A stretch of 5,427 nucleotides of DNA, from positions 1-5,427 of the forward strand of contig DWUQ01000019.1 of the NCBI GenBank assembly GCA_019120675.1, in the 5' to 3' direction. The notes below the pieces were generated by a model. It saw only the letters and a program-made list of their open reading frames with translations. It searched no databases and was not told the DNA's origin. This stretch comes from Candidatus Paenalcaligenes intestinipullorum. GTDB lineage: Bacteria > Pseudomonadota > Gammaproteobacteria > Burkholderiales > Burkholderiaceae_B. The translations under genes were made by a program, and so were the position numbers. Of the stretch, positions 3,986 to 5,427 are shown piece by piece. Position 1 is the stretch's first letter; every line of letters starts with the position of its first letter.

Positions 3986-5427
3986 ATGCTCACATTGCGC
4001 AAATTTTGTCGAATAGCGTGCCTTAGCGCTACCTTAGTGGCGTTGCCCGTAGGGGCACAGCCCTCGGGCTTGCCGTCGATGGGCTCAGCGGGTGGGACCG
4101 AGCTCAGCCCTGCACTAGAACGCACTTTGGGCAATGCCATCATGGAGCAGGGCCGCCGCGATCCCACCTACATTGCTGAGCCCGCGGTCGAGCAATACCT
4201 GACGCGCATGGGGCATCGCTTAGCGAAGCATGCGCCGCAGTCGTTAAGCCAAACGATACAAGTCTTCGCTTTGCGCGATCCCAGCATTAATGCCTTTGCT
4301 CTTCCCGGGGGCTATGTTGGCATTCACAGTGGGCTCGTGGTCAATGCAGAAACGGAAGCCGAGCTGGCGTCGGTGGTGGCGCACGAGATCGGTCACGTGG
4401 CGCAGCGACATATCGCTCGTGGCATGACGCAACGCTCAGAGTCAGGCCATATTTTATTTGCGTCCATTGCGGGGGCGTTGCTGGCGGCGTTATCCGGCAG
4501 TGCAGATCTGGCTATGGGTGTGGCGGCGTTCGGACAAGCCGCCGCGGTCGATCGGCAGTTGGGTTTTTCTCGTAGTGCTGAGCACGAAGCGGATCGTACT
4601 GGGCTACAAATGCTCCAGCGGGCAGGCTATGACCCTAAAGGTATGGTCGATATGTTTCGTCGTTTGATGACCGCTTCCCGCCTTAACGAGGGCACCGGCA
4701 GCGCCAATGTCTACACCAGCACACACCCACTGTCGATTCAGCGCATGTCCGACATTGAAAATCGTCTACGTCAAGACGGGGCACAAAATTATTACACCGA
4801 CCCTGATTTTTGGTATGTGCGCGCCAAGCTGCGCGTGATTCAAGCCACCAGCCGCCAAGCGCGACTGAGCGTCATGGATCGTTTGCGTGCTGACACCCAA
4901 GAGCAACGCGGAACGGCCCAAGCGGCAGCATGGTATGGGCTCGCTTATGCGGAATTTGAAAATAAAAACTATGCGGGTGCTCAAGAGGCGTGGCAGCACG
5001 CGCAACGCTTAGGCGGGCAAACCACCTGGACCGATGCGCTCAGTATTCGCTTGCATCAAGCCCAAGGTCAAGGCTCGCAAGCGTTAACCCTTGCTCAGGC
5101 AGCCGTCAAACGTTGGCCCCAAAGCTTGGATATTGCTCTCACCTATGGTGAGCTGTTGCAGCAGCAAGGCCACAATGCTCAAGCGATCGACTACTTAAAG
5201 CAAGCGGCGCAATCTTGGCCCGATGTCCCGCGTATCCAGCAGCTCTTGGCGCAAAGCTATGAGCGCACGAACCAGGCAGCCTTAGCGCGTCGCAGCATGG
5301 CCAATTACTACACTCTGGTTGGTGCGTTACCAGCAGCGGTTGAGCAATTACAGCAAGCGCGCAACCAGAGCAAAGACTTCTACGAACAATCGCAACTGGA
5401 TGTGCAAATACGCGAGCTGCGAGAACG
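3986..5427 (+). CDS. bepA: BepA-type periplasmic M48 zinc metalloprotease with TPR-like repeats (3' end cut)
   Basis: 480 codons are present, open at the window edge. E. coli BepA (YfgC) has 487, and the tail DVQIRELRER already matches BepA's end, so little is missing. Residues 1-24 are a signal peptide (LRKFCR, hydrophobic core, VGA/Q cleavage). The M48 domain carries HEIGH (133-137), third zinc ligand E199 in SAEHEADRTG, and H247 in THPL, matching the regulatory histidine of BepA. A hydrophobic loop spans about 156-187. Residues from about 270 onward form the helical TPR-like domain. BepA helps LptD mature in the outer membrane and degrades stalled LptD or BamA. The ATG at 3986 abuts AAGG, too close to serve it; a TTG at 3995 has AAGGA 7 bases upstream and could be the true start, shortening the signal peptide by three residues. 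The gap after the preceding gene is 27 bases and the frame is the same. Confidence 0.92.
   Translation, partial: MLTLRKFCRIACLSATLVALPVGAQPSGLPSMGSAGGTELSPALERTLGNAIMEQGRRDPTYIAEPAVEQYLTRMGHRLAKHAPQSLSQTIQVFALRDPSINAFALPGGYVGIHSGLVVNAETEAELASVVAHEIGHVAQRHIARGMTQRSESGHILFASIAGALLAALSGSADLAMGVAAFGQAAAVDRQLGFSRSAEHEADRTGLQMLQRAGYDPKGMVDMFRRLMTASRLNEGTGSANVYTSTHPLSIQRMSDIENRLRQDGAQNYYTDPDFWYVRAKLRVIQATSRQARLSVMDRLRADTQEQRGTAQAAAWYGLAYAEFENKNYAGAQEAWQHAQRLGGQTTWTDALSIRLHQAQGQGSQALTLAQAAVKRWPQSLDIALTYGELLQQQGHNAQAIDYLKQAAQSWPDVPRIQQLLAQSYERTNQAALARRSMANYYTLVGALPAAVEQLQQARNQSKDFYEQSQLDVQIRELRE

Overview
The window looks like a chromosomal segment from a betaproteobacterium, most likely Burkholderiales and perhaps near Alcaligenaceae. 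The ubiH-dusB-fis order is typical of that class, DusB and UbiH carry proteobacterial signatures, and base composition is roughly even. The genus cannot be fixed from this sequence. No mobile element, tRNA, rRNA or CRISPR array was seen.

Left half, minus strand, read from right to left: ubiH (2346-1183, ubiquinone ring hydroxylation), dusB (1153-137, tRNA dihydrouridine synthase) and the first 31 codons of a fis-like regulator (95-1, cut by the window edge). The gaps are 29 and 41 bases, so this is probably one transcript. The dusB ribosome-binding site lies inside a small perfect hairpin.

Middle, 2347-2744: a 398-base divergent intergenic region. Facing ubiH is a perfect 16-bp palindrome placed over the -35 position of a candidate promoter. 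Facing right is a good sigma70-type promoter (about 2465-2493) and a leader of about 245 bases. The leader holds a 17-residue leader ORF with a Shine-Dalgarno site, a C-rich stretch, mutually exclusive inverted repeats, and an arm that can pair with the ribosome-binding site of the next gene. The leader peptide (VNPEPSDRLRLIR...) resembles in order and composition the MgtL leader peptide that controls the enterobacterial Mg2+ transporter gene mgtA.

Right half, plus strand: a 109-residue soluble protein resembling the C-terminal ACT-like domain of MgtC without its membrane part (2745-3074); a seven-helix Caa3_CtaG family membrane protein, linked to cytochrome oxidase assembly (3104-3958); and a secreted M48 zinc metalloprotease with helical repeats of the BepA type (3986 to the window end, probably missing only its last few residues). 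Gaps are 29 and 27 bases, suggesting an operon concerned with the envelope.

Most of the window is housekeeping. The best candidate for something undescribed is the leader at about 2500-2744: an MgtL-like, possibly Mg2+-responsive leader peptide placed before an orphan MgtC-like domain gene. This is a hypothesis from inspection alone.
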